Part shown: positions 12,301 through 24,429 of the stretch, one piece after another | Layout of the letters: each line of letters begins with the position of its first letter | How positions within the stretch are numbered: the first letter of the stretch is position 1 | NCBI RefSeq assembly: GCF_026745355.1 | Contig: NC_079206.1 | Span: forward strand, 13,077,779-13,141,778 | Length of the DNA stretch: 64,000 bases | Reading direction: 5' to 3' | Origin: Beta vulgaris subsp. vulgaris | Lineage: Eukaryota > Streptophyta > Magnoliopsida > Caryophyllales > Amaranthaceae | Program-made: the position numbers and the translations under genes | The notes under the pieces: model-generated | Seen by the model: the letters and a program-made list of their open reading frames with translations, nothing else | Databases searched by the model: none | What the model was told of the DNA's origin: nothing

Positions 12301-13300
12301 CTTTTAATAAACTGATATCAGTGTAGAGCATTCGCCAAGGCTTTACATTACAAGGAAACGGAGTTTGAAGGTCCACGTTCTAGAAACATGGATGCTAATC
12401 CGGTTGCTGTCGTGGAAGCACTCATACATATTAACAATCAGTTGCATCAGCATGAGGTTGTCAAGATCCTCAGATAAATTGGTTTTCCTGTTTCAACCGT
12501 CTGTATTTGTTTGTCAAGAACTTGTACATTATTGTTTTATGTGTAGGCTGCTGTAGGAATTTTGACCTATGCGCAACAGCATCTAGATGTTCAATTAAAG
12601 GAATCATGGTACGTCTTAAGTGATCTTAAAATGGATTCTGCAAATGGCAGTGTCCTTGTCATGATTCCGCTTTTTGCATTTGTTGATTTAGGTATGAAAA
12701 GCTACAACGTTGGGATGATGCTTTGAAGGCATACACAGCAAAAGTAGCTCAAGCAACAAATCCCCATGCTTTACAGGAAGCTACATTAGGTATGGATCTG
12801 ATTACCCCTAATCAGTATCTGCAATTGTTGTTATGTTTCTCAGGGGTTTATTTTCTCTTCTGGGTGACCCTAGTGAGTATCTGCAGTGATGTTAAGGTTC
12901 TGAGGGATTTATTTTCTCTTAGTACCTTAGACAGATTAGGAATCTCCCTTGAGAGAAGGTTCTCCTAATTCTCTTTCTTTGTTTCCACTTTCCAATCATT
13001 AGCTTGGTTTCTTTTCAGGCTCATCAACTTTTTATTTTGGTACTCTAGATTCGTGATATATTGTCACTCTGGGTTACTGCTTTCTCCTATTCTGACATTG
13101 CCTTCTCTTTTCATATTTTTTTCCCCTTTTTTCTTCTATGGATTGTATAGCAGTGGTGGGTTAATTTAGGATGACTATCACTAGGTTTACTCATGTGTCA
13201 GTAACAGACTAATTACTGGTGTCGCTAATATGTAGCAAACGTTTTTCTGCTAGTTAAGTTTTTCTGACCACACCTTTGAGAGGCATATTTTTTAAAATTA

Positions 13301-13655
13301 TCTATCAGTTGCTGCTCAGTGTCAGGTAGGTAATAGATCAACCCAATATGCATGCAGTCTTACCCAAACTAGTATGGCTATATAACCAGCTTGTTTCCCT
13401 TAAGTTTTTATTGTTTCTGTTATTCTCCATATGGTCTTTTGCTTTGTGGGTTGTGTAATTTACTCTCTTATGGGTTGTAAATCTATCAGTTGCTGCTCAG
13501 TGTCAGGTAGGTAATAGATCCAAGCACCAATATGCATGCAGTCTTACCCCAAACTAGTATAGCTATATAACCAGCTTGTTTCCCTTAAGTTTTTATTGTT
13601 TCTGTTATTCTCCATAAGGTCTTTTGCTTTGCGGGTTGTGTAATTTACTCTCTTA
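13301..13655. repeat. Tandem duplication, 181-base period, in a TOR intron
   Basis: TCTATCAGTTGCTGCTCAGT starts both copies (13301 and 13482). Each continues through an ATATGCATGCAGTCTTACCC-like stretch and TTTTATTGTTTCTGTTATTC. The differences are a few small indels, so the duplication is fairly recent. Confidence 0.85.
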
Positions 13656-15985
13656 TTCTGCTGGGTTGTAAATTGTAATCTTATGTGCATTTCTCTTGTT
13701 ATCTTGGAGAGTGCTATGAAAAGCTTGAATAGCTGAGGGGATAGAAAGGCCTGATTTTTGTTCTAAGCTCAAGATGTGTTCATGAGGGGTTTTTTGGGTC
13801 TTAAAATATTTTTTTGGCCGTCTTTTATCCTCTTAGATAGCAAATAAGAAGGTCTTCATAGTCTGCATATGAAGGTATTTTGAGTTGTGGCAGGAAGGTC
13901 ACATTTTTAGCTCTCCTTGGAGTTCTATTGCCGATATTTATTGGCATAAGTATATCAAAATTGAGTTGGTTGCTTGATACAACACAAAATACCTCCTGTA
14001 TCAATAATGCTTAGAGAAGTTTAACTCTTTCGAATTTTGTAGGGCGAATGAGATGCCTTGCGGCACTAGCCCGTTGGGAGGAGCTCAACAATCTGTGCAA
14101 GGAGTATTGGACACCAGCTGAGCAAGCAGCTAGATGGGAAATTGCACCAATGGTTTGCTTCATTAGTTCTTTTTTTGGAATTTTATTTAGATCAACAATT
14201 TACCTTGTTTTCCCATGGAAATTCTTTCATATCTGATAACGTATTACAAAAAGCTGTTTCTTAATGCTGCTTTGGTGCAAAACGTTTGCTCCTGTTTTCT
14301 GCTGATTAATTTTAGGCTGCTAGTGCTGCATGGAACATGGGTGAGTGGGATCAAATGGCAGAATATGTTAAAAGCCTCGATGATGGTGATGCAACTAAAT
14401 TTCGCGTTTTGGGAAATTCTTCCGCTACTGGTGATGGAAACAGTAGTGGTACATTTTTCCAGGCTGTGGTGTTTGTTCGGCGTGGAAAGGTGGTCTTAAC
14501 TTTTTCACGTGCTTTCTGGTTTCGACTGCAAATAATTTGTATAATGCTCATGTAATTCAAATGTTCATTTTTTTTTACAGTATGATGAGGCCCGTGAATA
14601 CGTCGAGAGAGCAAGAAAGTGTTTGGCTACAGAACTGGCAGCTCTGGTAATGTTTTATTTAGGAGTTGCTTTCCTTATTCCACGCCTAACGAAACAAAAT
14701 AAGTTCATGATTTAACTACCTAAAGATGATTTAGACAGAATTATTTTGTTTTAATGTTAGTGATGTCACATCCATCTTACGTTGGTACTTGGCTGATTGT
14801 CTTATGAATGCGACTTCTTCGTGTGTGGTTGATTTAGCACTTTGTTCTAACTTAGGTTTCTAGGATTATGCAGTTCTGTATGCAAGGAAGAGTTTTTTGT
14901 ACTTTGAAAGTGTTCTTTAGAGTTGCATTCATTGAGTCTTTCTTGTCTAGGATCCTTTTTTAGAGTTCTCACTTTTTAGCCTTTATTATGATAGTAAGGA
15001 TGGAAGTTCTTTTTGGTTTTTCTTTGGTTGAAAATTGAGAGTCTTTCTTGGAATGAGATATTTTTGATACCTATGTATAATCGATAGGGTGCTAACATTT
15101 CAGTTTGTGGTGTTTAAGGAAATTATTTCAGTAGCACCGCATAAAAACATTCCTCCTAGAGTAGCTGTTAATACGAATAACAGAAAATCTGTTAGAGCCA
15201 TTTCTGTACATTCAATGTACTCTACGGATAGAGGAATACATAGAGTTGAACATAGTAAAATAAGAAATTGAAAGATTTCGTTGAAATTGTTCGTTCGGAA
15301 ATTTCCCGAAAAGCTAATTTTACGTTCTTCTTACTCAGTAGCTCCTTTGGGGACCTTCTCTTTTATGCTGATGTGTGGCTCTATTACCTCTCTTATGAGT
15401 ATGATTTACTCTATGGCAATGATTAATTGTAGATACAACAGTCAAAGGAATGACCGAGCATTTTTGCTATATTATTATTGTTGTGTTATACTTTTATCAT
15501 GTTGCAAGTTAACATTTGCTGTCTTTGGTTCATTTAATGGTATGAAAATCATATCCAGATTTCCTTCATAACAATCGCAATTCATATGCAGCAATGTTGA
15601 TGTGCGCTATGGTTTAAATGAAAATTATCTTGCTTATTTTTCTTAAGTGTATTCTTAGTAGAACCTTAATTTGTTTTCATAGGTTCTGGAAAGTTATGAG
15701 CGTGCATACAGTAATATGGTTCGTGTTCAACAATTGTCTGAACTAGAGGAGGTTGAGGCTATGAGCAACCTCTTCAAGTCCTTGAAGAGTAATTTATTAA
15801 TTCTAACACCCAAATTCCCATTGGGCAGGTAATTGATTATTGTACTTTACCAGTTGCTAATCCAGTGGCTGAAGGACGCCGTGCACTTATTCGGAATATG
15901 TGGACTCAACACATACATGGAGTGAAGTGTAATATTGAGGTTTCTCTATTGTTTGTTCAGTCTATCACAACCATTATAGTAATAT

Positions 15986-16063
15986 CTGTGTGTGTGTGTT
16001 CTGTGCGCGCGCGCGTGTGTGTGTGTTCCGTGCGCGCTCGCGCGCGTGTCGCGCGCGGTGCGT
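15986..16063. repeat. Alternating purine-pyrimidine tract (GT/GC)n
   Basis: Runs of TGTGTG, GCGCGC and CGCGCG follow one another for about 75 bases directly after the TOR exon ending at 15939. Such tracts can adopt Z-DNA and mutate by slippage. A separate run of 15 G lies at 16267-16281. Confidence 0.85.
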
Positions 16064-16450
16064 GCGTCAACTCCTCATGATCCTGCTGAATGACACACAC
16101 CATCGAGCAATGGCCCACCCTATTCATGGGATGTGTTTATGACGTGCGCGGAATTTGATTGTTTCATTATAAAATTAGCTCAAAAGATACCCTTAAGAGA
16201 TGGCCCACTATAATGTTATGCTTTTACATGTAATTAAGTTCGACGAGAAGGATGAAATGGCATTGAGGGGGGGGGGGGGGGAGGGTGTTAGCTGTCTGAC
16301 CAACCTTGTGAATACTTTCGAGGTGCTTGGCTAGGAGGATATTGGATTAGCTCAAATTGAAGGCTTATCGTAGCAAATCAAATGACTTTCCTTTCTGCCA
16401 AAATTATGCGTTATGCCATGTATTAAGATTTCACTTTCAAATATTAGCTA

Positions 16451-16648
16451 TTCCCTTCGTCCCAAAATAAACTGCCATGCTACTATATGTGTATTACAAA
16501 AAAACTTCTCTATCCCTTTCAAGTAAACACATGTTTAATATTTTTTTCCTTTTCTCATCATCCACTTTCAAATAGTTTATTTGCATTATCACTATTGTTA
16601 AAGTTCTGTGCCAAAAATCAATCATGTAGCTCTTTTTGGGACAGAGAT
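16451..16648. mobile_element. Degenerate Stowaway-like MITE
   Basis: The left end TTCCCTTCGTCCCAAAATAA and the right end CTCTTTTTGGGACAGAGA are roughly inverted copies, flanked by TA. About 200 bases long and in a TOR intron. The termini have diverged, so the boundaries are approximate. Confidence 0.5.
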
Positions 16649-19261
16649 TACAGGTGAATGACTTACTACCTTAGTTAGTCAAACTAAACTCTTATGATCA
16701 GCTTCAGGTGGCAACTCTTCCTTACAGCGCCAGTGGGCGACATGTTCATGATTAATAAGTATGGTCTAAGCCTCTAAGGACAAAATCAAACCTAAAGCGA
16801 AATAATTATGAATAAAGAAACATAAGTAAAAAAAAATGCTGTTTTCGAGTGCATAAAGAAGAAATAAGGTAATTTCAACCCTAAAAACAATAGTATGTTT
16901 ATATTAAGAGGATATTGATACCAACTTTTTGGGAAGTACCTGATATTACTTTTTTTTTGTTATAAACAACCACCTTATAAGAAGTTCTCACTGGAGTAGA
17001 ACTTTGTTGACTGATTTTGTTTTCCATTAGTCAGCCACTACTCAAATGCAAACGTACCATGAGGTAGATGTTTGAAAGAACAGTAAAGAAAGTTGGTAAT
17101 AAATAGGTAATTCCCCATAGGATTTCCATCTAAATGTAATACATCATTCTGTGCATTAATAAAAACTAGTTTTTGTGTGTGTTTTTACCTAAAGTCTTAC
17201 CGTGTGATAGATAAGGCTAAGACAAAAGGAATCATCGCGTGCTCAAACTAGAGGATAAATAATGGCTGTTCATTAGCCTTTTTCCAGATTTTTTTTGGAG
17301 TAACAGTTCAAGGGTGTATAGCTCCTCTAATGATGAAAATTAGATTATCTTGTTGGTGTTGTACACTTGTACTGAACTCTCTGCTGGCTTTGCTCCTCCG
17401 TAATTATAATCACAGTTGGAGTTTGGTTGCTTAGAGCATGGTTATCTTTCTTTTGTGTTCGCTGGATTGAATTAACTCACTTCTAGTTTCTATCTTGACT
17501 TGTCTACACTTGAATCTGTAGGTTTGGCAAGCTTTATTAGTAGTGAGAGCGCTTGTCCTGCCTCCAGCAGAAGACACCGAAACATGGTTGAAATTTTCTT
17601 CTCTCTGCCGCAAAAGTGGGCAGATTAGTCAAGCCAAATCTACATTGATTAAACTTCTGCAGGTAATGGTGCATTTATTTAATATCCTATAAATTTTATA
17701 GATGCGCATATATTTTATAGGTAAACTAGTCAGTGGCCCCGGCTACGCCCTAGATGGTTGTGTTCCCTAAATTTGGTGGAATTTTTTTTATCTTCTGAAA
17801 AGAAGTTATTTTATTGATATCAATTATCATTCATCAAATCATTGTAACTTGATCACTTTATGATAATATTAATAATTTATGGTGGCTTTCAATTGTCTAG
17901 TACGACCCTGAAACATCTCCACGAAACGTACATTACCGTGGGCCCCCTCAGGTAATGCTTGCGTACTTGAAATATATATGGTCACTTGGGGAGGATCTCA
18001 AGCGGAGGGATGCATTTGCAAGGTTGCAGGTAAGGCTGAATCTCGTTATAATCCATTGTGACTTGAAAAAAAAAAAACAAGTGGCTGTAAAGCGATACAC
18101 TGTTAATTTGAACAGGATTTGGCTATCGAGCTTTCTAGTGTGTCAAATATTCTGCCGACCTCTCAAACAGCATTGACAAATTCTTTAACTCCATCCACGC
18201 CTCTTGTTGCCCGGGTATATCTGAAACTTGGCACCTGGCAACGTGAACTTACTCCAATACTAGATGACGAGTCTATCAAAGGTATTTGATTTATTGGATA
18301 TTGTGTTGATAAATGGTGGAATGTAGAATGCTTAATAAAGCCTTGTAATGATATTTTTATCCTTTTTGTAGAGATAATTGGTGCATTAAGAAATGCTACG
18401 CAGTGTGCACTTAAGTGGGGCAAGGCTTGGCACTCTTGGGCTCTATTTAATACTGCCGTGATGTCACATTATACTCTTAGAGGTTATGCAAGTACTGCAA
18501 GACAGTTAGTGGTTGCAGCTGTTATTGGATACTTCCATTCTATAGCATGTGCCGCCAATTCTAAGGGTGTCGATGACAGTTTGCAGGTAAACACTAGTGC
18601 CACAAGTTGAATCATGTTACACTGGAAATTAGGTTCTTCTTAGAGCATTGCTTTTTTTGCTTTTTTCAAGTATTGACATGGTGGCTTTCACTCATCTGAA
18701 ATACACAAATAGTTGGGTAGTTTTTTTCTTCTAGTCTTAAACAACAAAATCCTTATGTTAAGAATTTTTGGTTCCAAGGAGGTAACAGACCATGTAGCCT
18801 TCTCGCTGCAACGAGTGCTAGCTACTTCAAAATGAATGGGAAGAGCAGGAAGTTTGATTACTTCTTCATTAAATTTTTTTTGTGATGGACTAAGCTGAGT
18901 TTGGTTAATTCGACTTACTTGGATGCTAGATTTCTTCAATCCAATGCCAATGAACATGATGTTATATTTACACCTCAATAGCATGACTAATTAGAGTAAC
19001 ATGTAATCTACCATTTCTGGAACGCTGCAATTGAATTTTTTGTTCCATGGCTACCATGGATGAGGTTATAAATTAATCAAAAGATCAAGTATAATCATGA
19101 AATTGATGTAAGTTTCATGGAATTAAATGAAATTTGGTAATATAGCACTTGTGAGAAACTTATGTGACACCGCAACCACAATTCTTATCTTGTGTAGAGG
19201 AGACAAGCACGCAACAGTCCTTTCAGGCAACTATATGTTAACTTCTGTTTAAGAAAAGAAC

Positions 19262-19525
19262 AGATTGATATTGTATTGTTGGACGAGACTAGAGATGGGG
19301 TTAACGTTAAATTAGAGAGATGGAAGCATAAGTTAGAATCTGCAAGGGTTAGGCCAAGTCAGAGCAAAACCTAGTACATGAGTGCTCTTTAGAGGGAGTC
19401 AAGCGATGATGTTGTAACATTGCAAGGTACTGAGTTACCCATAAGTGAGTGCTATAACCTTTAAGTACCTTGAGTCAACTTTGAATGGGATTATTGACCA
19501 TGACATGGCGCATCGGGTGTTTTGT
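19262..19525 (+). pseudogene. LINE reverse-transcriptase relic in a TOR intron
   Basis: The translation holds DIVLLDETRDGVNVKLERW and then SQSKT, resembling the stretch after the catalytic residues of plant L1-type LINE reverse transcriptases (typically DDIVLV..LERW..L..SKTEYM). Stops follow immediately. It is in the last TOR intron (18587-19872) and in the same orientation as the gene. No poly(A) tail or target duplication was identified. Confidence 0.65.
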
Positions 19526-20080
19526 ACCTTGGGTCAATCCTATTACGTATGTCAAACATTTGTTGAACACTTTGATATCGAGAAACATTATTCTGGTTAT
19601 CTAGAATCCCAAGTTATTTGAGCTGAATGATGATTCTATCTGCTTTCTTCCTTTTAACTCATTCTTTTTAGTGGGACTTTTATTTGCCATATAGTTGTAA
19701 TTTAGGTTGAACTTCTTCTGATTAATTATCATTTTTATTATTATTATTACTTGTGGACCTCTGTGTATGGCATGACATTTCACTTCCCATTATCCAAGAT
19801 ATAATTTGTCCTTGCTTGAAATTGTGTGGATGTTTATATGTTGAGATATGAGCATCTTCCTTTACCCTTCAGGACATTCTCCGTCTTCTTACTTTGTGGT
19901 TCAATCATGGGTCAACTCCTGAAGTTCAAATGGCTCTTCAAAAGGGATTTCAACTTGTTAGTATAGATACATGGCTGGTTGTTTTACCTCAAATCATTGC
20001 ACGGATGCACTCTAACAATCATGCTGTTAGAGAACTCATGCAGTCACTTTTGGTGCGGATTGGACAAAGCCATCCTCAAG

Positions 20081-21256
20081 ATTGGGGAGTGGAGTAGGGA
20101 GGGGGAGGGGGGAGGGGGAGTGGAGGGGGAGGCGGAGGGAGTGGAGGGAGGGGGAGTGGGAGTGGAGGAGGGAGGGGAGGAAGGAGTGGAGGGAGGGGGA
20201 GTGGAGGAGGGAGGGAGGAGATGAGGGAGGGGAGAGGAGGAGTGGATGGATAGGGAGGGGGAGTGGAGGAGGGAGGGGAGGAGATGAGGGAGGGAGAGGA
20301 GGAGTGGATGGATAGGGAGGGGGAGTGGAGGAGGGACGGGGAGTGTATGGAGGGGGAGTGGGGGAGAGGAGGGAAGGGAGTGGGGGAAGGAGGAGGGGGT
20401 GGGAGTGGGGGGAGAGGATGGAGGAGAGGGGAGGAGGGAAGGAGGGAAGGGAGTGGGAGAGGGGGAGTGGAGGGGGAGGAGAGAGGGGGGGGAGTGGGGG
20501 AGGGGAGTGGAGTGGGGAGGGAGGGGGAGTGGGGGGAGTGGGGAGGGGAGTGGAGTGGGGGAGGGAGTGGAGTGGGGGGGAGTGGAGGAAGGGGTAGGAG
20601 AGGAGGGAGTGGAGGAGGGGAGGGGAGTGGGATGGGAGTGGAGTGGGGAGGACGGGATGGGTGGGAGAGGAGAGGAGGGAGTGGAGAGGGGAGGAGTGGG
20701 TGGAGAGGGAGGGAGTGGGGTGGAGGAGGGAGTGGATAGGGGAGGAGTGGAGAAGGGGAGGGAGAAGGGGAGGGGAGGAGGGAAGGGGAGTGGGGGGAGA
20801 GGGGAGGGGGAGGAGGGGAGTGGGGGGAGAGGAGGGAGTGGGAGGGGAAAGGGAGTGGGAGGGGAGTGGAGGGGCGGGGAAGGAGGAGGGGAGTGGGGGG
20901 AGTGGAGTGGGGAGGGGGAGGGAGGGGGGGATGGGGAGGGGGAGGGAGGGGAGAGGAGGGGGAGGGGGGAGTGGGGGAGGGGGAGGGGAGTGGAGCAGGG
21001 AGTGGAGGGGGTGGAGGAGTGGAGTGGGGAGGGAGTGGAGGAGTGGGGGAGTAGGGGAGAGGGAGGGGGAGGGGAGGGGAGTGGAGGGAAGGGAGGGAGG
21101 GGGAGTGGAGGGGATGGGGGAGGGGAGTGGAGGGGGGATGGAGGGGAGGGGGAGTGGAGGGGAGTGGGGAGGGGTGTGGAGGGGGGAGTGGAGGGGAGGG
21201 GAGGGATGGGTGGGAGGAGAGGAGGGTGGAGTGGAGAGGGAGGAGTGGGTGGGGGA
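20081..21256 (+). repeat. 1.2 kb G/A-rich polypurine minisatellite
   Basis: The + strand is almost only G and A, with single T bases inside GTGG; C is almost absent. Units are variants of GGGGAGTGGAGG and GAGGAGGGA with no fixed period. It starts exactly where TOR homology ends (CATCCTCAAG|ATTGGGG). The long frames on both strands here (Gly/Arg/Glu-rich on +, Pro/Ser-rich on -) are products of base composition, not genes. G-runs of three or more occur throughout, so G-quadruplex or triplex formation is possible. Confidence 0.95.
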
Positions 21257-22139
21257 GGAGATATCCAGTATACTTGCCTTCATTTATTCTTATACACCAA
21301 ATCTATATCTCTCTGACCTTTTCATTATCTTTAATATATATGATAACATATATGAAGTATTTTGTATAATTAGATGAGTCTAGCAGTGCCTTCATCTTTT
21401 TTTATACACCAAAGGGAGGAGAGGAGGGGGGTGAGGGAAGGGAGAAGGGAGTGGAGGGTGGGAGGAGTGGAGGGGAGGGTGGGAGGAGGGAGGGACGGGT
21501 GTAGTGGAGAGGGGAGGAGTAGGGGGTGAGGGAGGGGGGTGGAGGGTGGGAAGAGGGGAGGGACGGGGTGGGGTGGGGTGGGAGGAGGAGAGGAGAGGAG
21601 GGTGGAGTGGAGAGGGGAGGAGTGGGTGGGAGAGGAGATATCCAGTATACTTAGATGAGTCCGTCAGTGCCTTCATCTCTTCTTATACACCAAATCTATA
21701 TGTCTCGAAGGAGTAGGGGGTGAGGGAGGGGAGTGGAGGGTGGGAGGAGAGGAGGGTGGAGTGGAGAGGGGAGGAGTGGATGTGAGAGGAGATATCCAGT
21801 ATACTTAGATGAGTCCGTCAGTGCCTTCATTTCTTCTTATATACCAAATCTATATCTCTCTTACCTTTTCATTATCTTTAATATATATATGTTAACATAT
21901 ATGGGGAGGGAGAGGGGGGAGAAGGAGGAGAGTGAGGGTGAGAGGAGGGGAGGGACGGGGTGGGGTGGGGTGGGAGTAGAGGAGAATGGAGGGGAGTGGA
22001 GTGGAGTGGAGAGGGGAGGAGTGGGTGGGAGAGGTGATATTCAGTATACTTAGATGAGTCCGTCAGTGCCTTCATGCCTTTTTATACACCAAATCTATAT
22101 GTCTCTTACTTTTTCATTATCTTTAATATATATATATAT

Positions 22140-22176
<37 letters not shown>

Positions 22177-22260
22177 CCTATATGGGAGGAGGTTGAGGGG
22201 TGCGGGGATATGAGGTATTTTATATAATTAGATGAGTCTAGCGTGCCTTCATCTTTTTTT
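21257..22260 (+). repeat. Composite tandem satellite next to the polypurine block
   Basis: About four to five irregular units of 150-400 bases. Each has a GA-rich part (GAGGAGTGGGTGGGAGAGG) followed by ATATCCAGTATACTTAGATG, then GTCCGTCAGTGCCTTCAT, TTCTTATACACCAAATCTAT and a TATA-rich tail. Units begin near 21260, 21640, 21790, 22030 and 22215. A (TA)n run lies at 22128-22172. A single related copy is found at 46330-46480, so this is a dispersed family. Confidence 0.85.
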
Positions 22261-22605
22261 ATACATGAAATCTCTGTTACCTCTTCATTATTTTTAATAT
22301 CCATCATCCATACCCATAACCTTTTAAAAGTGGCAAAGTTGGCTACTATTCAAAGCAATAGTGACTTGAGTCACATTTGGCTGAAATTCACTGTTCATAA
22401 GCAAACTAACGATCTGAGCCATCCATCATCATTCACTCTCAACCACACGATTATTCTTCTCCTTTTTTCTGCCCTCTCCTCTTTCTTCTTTCTCTGTCTT
22501 TTCATCTGGTTTCACTCCACACAACAGGGGTTTTTCTCTCCTCTTCTTCATGTCTCTCAATTTTTCCATTCAACAGCGATTGAGAGGATGAAAGATGGTT
22601 GGGAA

Positions 22606-23400
22606 ATGCATGGACGACCAAGAAAACCCTCAAATCCCGAAGATGATGCAGCTTCTGCTGCTAAACCTCCGAATTACGCACTCTTCAATCCCAATTCATC
22701 CACTTTTATCACTTATTTTGTTTGCTCAATTGATTTCAGCTACGACCAAGAAGCAGTGAAAGTCTGCACAAAACTGCTTCAAATAAACCCAGAATATTAC
22801 ACTCCCTGGAATTATCACAAAATCGTTGTTGAGCATTTTGAATGAGGAGCTTTGCGTTGTAAGTCGACTTTCATTTATTATTTGTTAGAGTTAGCTACTT
22901 AACTGCGTCAGTTAAGAATCATATACTTCTACATTTGTGCTTTAATTTTTATCAAATTTATATTAGTGGTAATGTTTGATTTGTTGAAAATGTTGGATGA
23001 GATTTGCGGTTATGGATCTGGGGTTTTTTGAGTTATTTGGAATTCGTAGGCCAAAATGTTCCAAGCTTAAAAGTTTGGAATTAGGTTCCAAAATTCGTTA
23101 ATGTTTACCCTAATTGGAGATTTTTAATTGTTATCAAGTCCTGAAAGTGTGGAGTGCTGGAAATGTGGGACATTGCACCCACATTTCCGGTTTTATTGCG
23201 GATACACGATTTATTTTAGGTTTAAGTAAGTGTTGATTAATGTTTGACAATGATTTAGGTAGAGAATGCACTGAGACAAAATTTCAAGTCATATGGTGCA
23301 TGGCATCATAGCAAATGGGTGATTAGCAAGGGCCATTCGTCTGTAGACCAGGAATTTCATCTATTAGATAAGTTTTAGAAGGCTGATTCACGAAATTTGG
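22606..23400 (+). pseudogene. Rab geranylgeranyltransferase alpha-subunit gene fragment
   Basis: The ATG at 22606 begins MHGRPRKPSNPEDDAASAAK, the conserved start of plant RGTA. A shifted frame then carries the expected LRTLQSQF-like residues (22665-22710). The first frame resumes with YDQEAVKVCTKLLQINPEYY and WNYHK. A second exon (acceptor before 23259) gives VENALRQNFKSYGAWHHSKW and VISKGHSS, then a TAG at 23376 where the family has Gln. RGTA is the PPTA-repeat subunit that, with a beta subunit, prenylates Rab GTPases. Only the first PPTA repeats are present, with two frame changes and one stop. A pyrimidine-rich leader precedes the ATG. Confidence 0.75.
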
Positions 23401-24429
23401 CGAACGAATAATGACTCATCTTGAGAGGTCAAGAAAATTTAGGGGAAAATCATACTAGTCAAGAAAACATTAATCATATTTTTGTCTTAACTGGTATGAT
23501 TTTCCCCTAAATTATCTTGATTTCAGGTTTTTAAATGTGGGTTTCTTGAGAATGATAAATTGTGAGCTGTTGTGACAAGAATATCTTTACATAGCCTGGA
23601 GTCTGGACACTTAAATTAATACTAAGAATTTTCATCATTTTGTTGGTTTAGTATGCTGAAAATCTTATAACATAGCTATATATTATATTTGCATTTGATC
23701 CCTTTTCTAATCATTGTTTTTAATTCTTTTGAGCTAATTATTATTTCTTAGGAGTAGGACAGAAAAAGATTGAGCAATGATTGCTAAGATTAAGATGAAT
23801 ACATCAGATCATAGTAGGTCTCTCTTGTGTTCAAGGTAAAGTTTTAAATTTCACCGTTTTAATATATCATGATTGGGATTTAATAGAGTTGTTATCTTAT
23901 TTTGGTTGGTCTTTGTAATTAACAACTGATTGATGGTGATTGAATTCTTAGTTGAATTGCAAGTATAATGCTGTGTCCTTTTCTTTAACATTACTGGGCA
24001 AGATATATTGATTTTACTATGCTTAATAGTCTCTATGATATGAAATTACTCCACACATCCCATGTCCCCTCCTTGGTGTACATGTATAAACATTCACAAA
24101 TGTCATGTTTGTTATGAAAAAATAACTACTTGTCCACCTATTCTATGCACTGTTTGCATTTTGCAATTTTTTGGGGTGATGTTTGACTTAAATGCTGGTG
24201 TTTCAAGGTCGGGAGGTAATGCACAAGGCAATCAAGGTATGCATCCACAAAAGAAGCGTCCTTCATGGGATATTGACCTTGGGTATGTCAACTGCTTGAG
24301 CACCAGGCTCTATGTAAAGGTCATGCACTCATGTTAGTTTTGATAGACTTTATGCATAATTTTCTCGGTTTAGTTAGAGCTCTACTCATTCACATGAAAA
24401 TTCTATTTGCCAATAGAAGAGACTTCATC

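Larger units (their letters stand above)
9854..20097 (+). pseudogene. TOR: Internal fragment of the TOR kinase gene (FAT region only)
   Basis: Sixteen exons are traceable with GT..AG borders: 9854-10006, 10085-10237, 12163-12234, 12322-12456, 12547-12608, 12692-12789, 14043-14152, 14316-14489, 14581-14646, 15683-15751, 15829-15939, 17522-17662, 17901-18029, 18116-18281, 18372-18586 and 19873-20080. Together they give about 687 residues with no stop or frameshift. Motifs I recognise from plant TOR include [62 protein letters not shown] and VLPQIIARMHSNN. TOR is the PIKK-family Ser/Thr kinase of TORC1, controlling growth. This part is the FAT alpha-solenoid. The N-terminal HEAT repeats (over 1000 residues) and the FRB, kinase and FATC domains are absent. 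After SHPQ the frame enters GA-rich DNA and stops at 20095, so it cannot encode a kinase. Introns carry a LINE relic, MITEs and local duplications. Confidence 0.93.

Noticed and set aside
20036..21283. Long open frame on the minus strand (415 codons, Pro/Ser-rich) and several Gly/Arg/Glu-rich frames on +
   Set aside because: They arise from the G/A-only minisatellite, where stop codons are rare. No domain, no start context, all frames equally open.
21650..21680. GATGAGTCCGTCAG resembles the hammerhead ribozyme core CTGATGAGTCCGTGAG
   Set aside because: The flanking stem II partner and the invariant GAAAC are absent in every copy of the satellite, so no hammerhead can form.
21257..22260. CRISPR-like array of repeats and spacers
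   Set aside because: The units are long, irregular and lie in a plant genome. They are a composite satellite.
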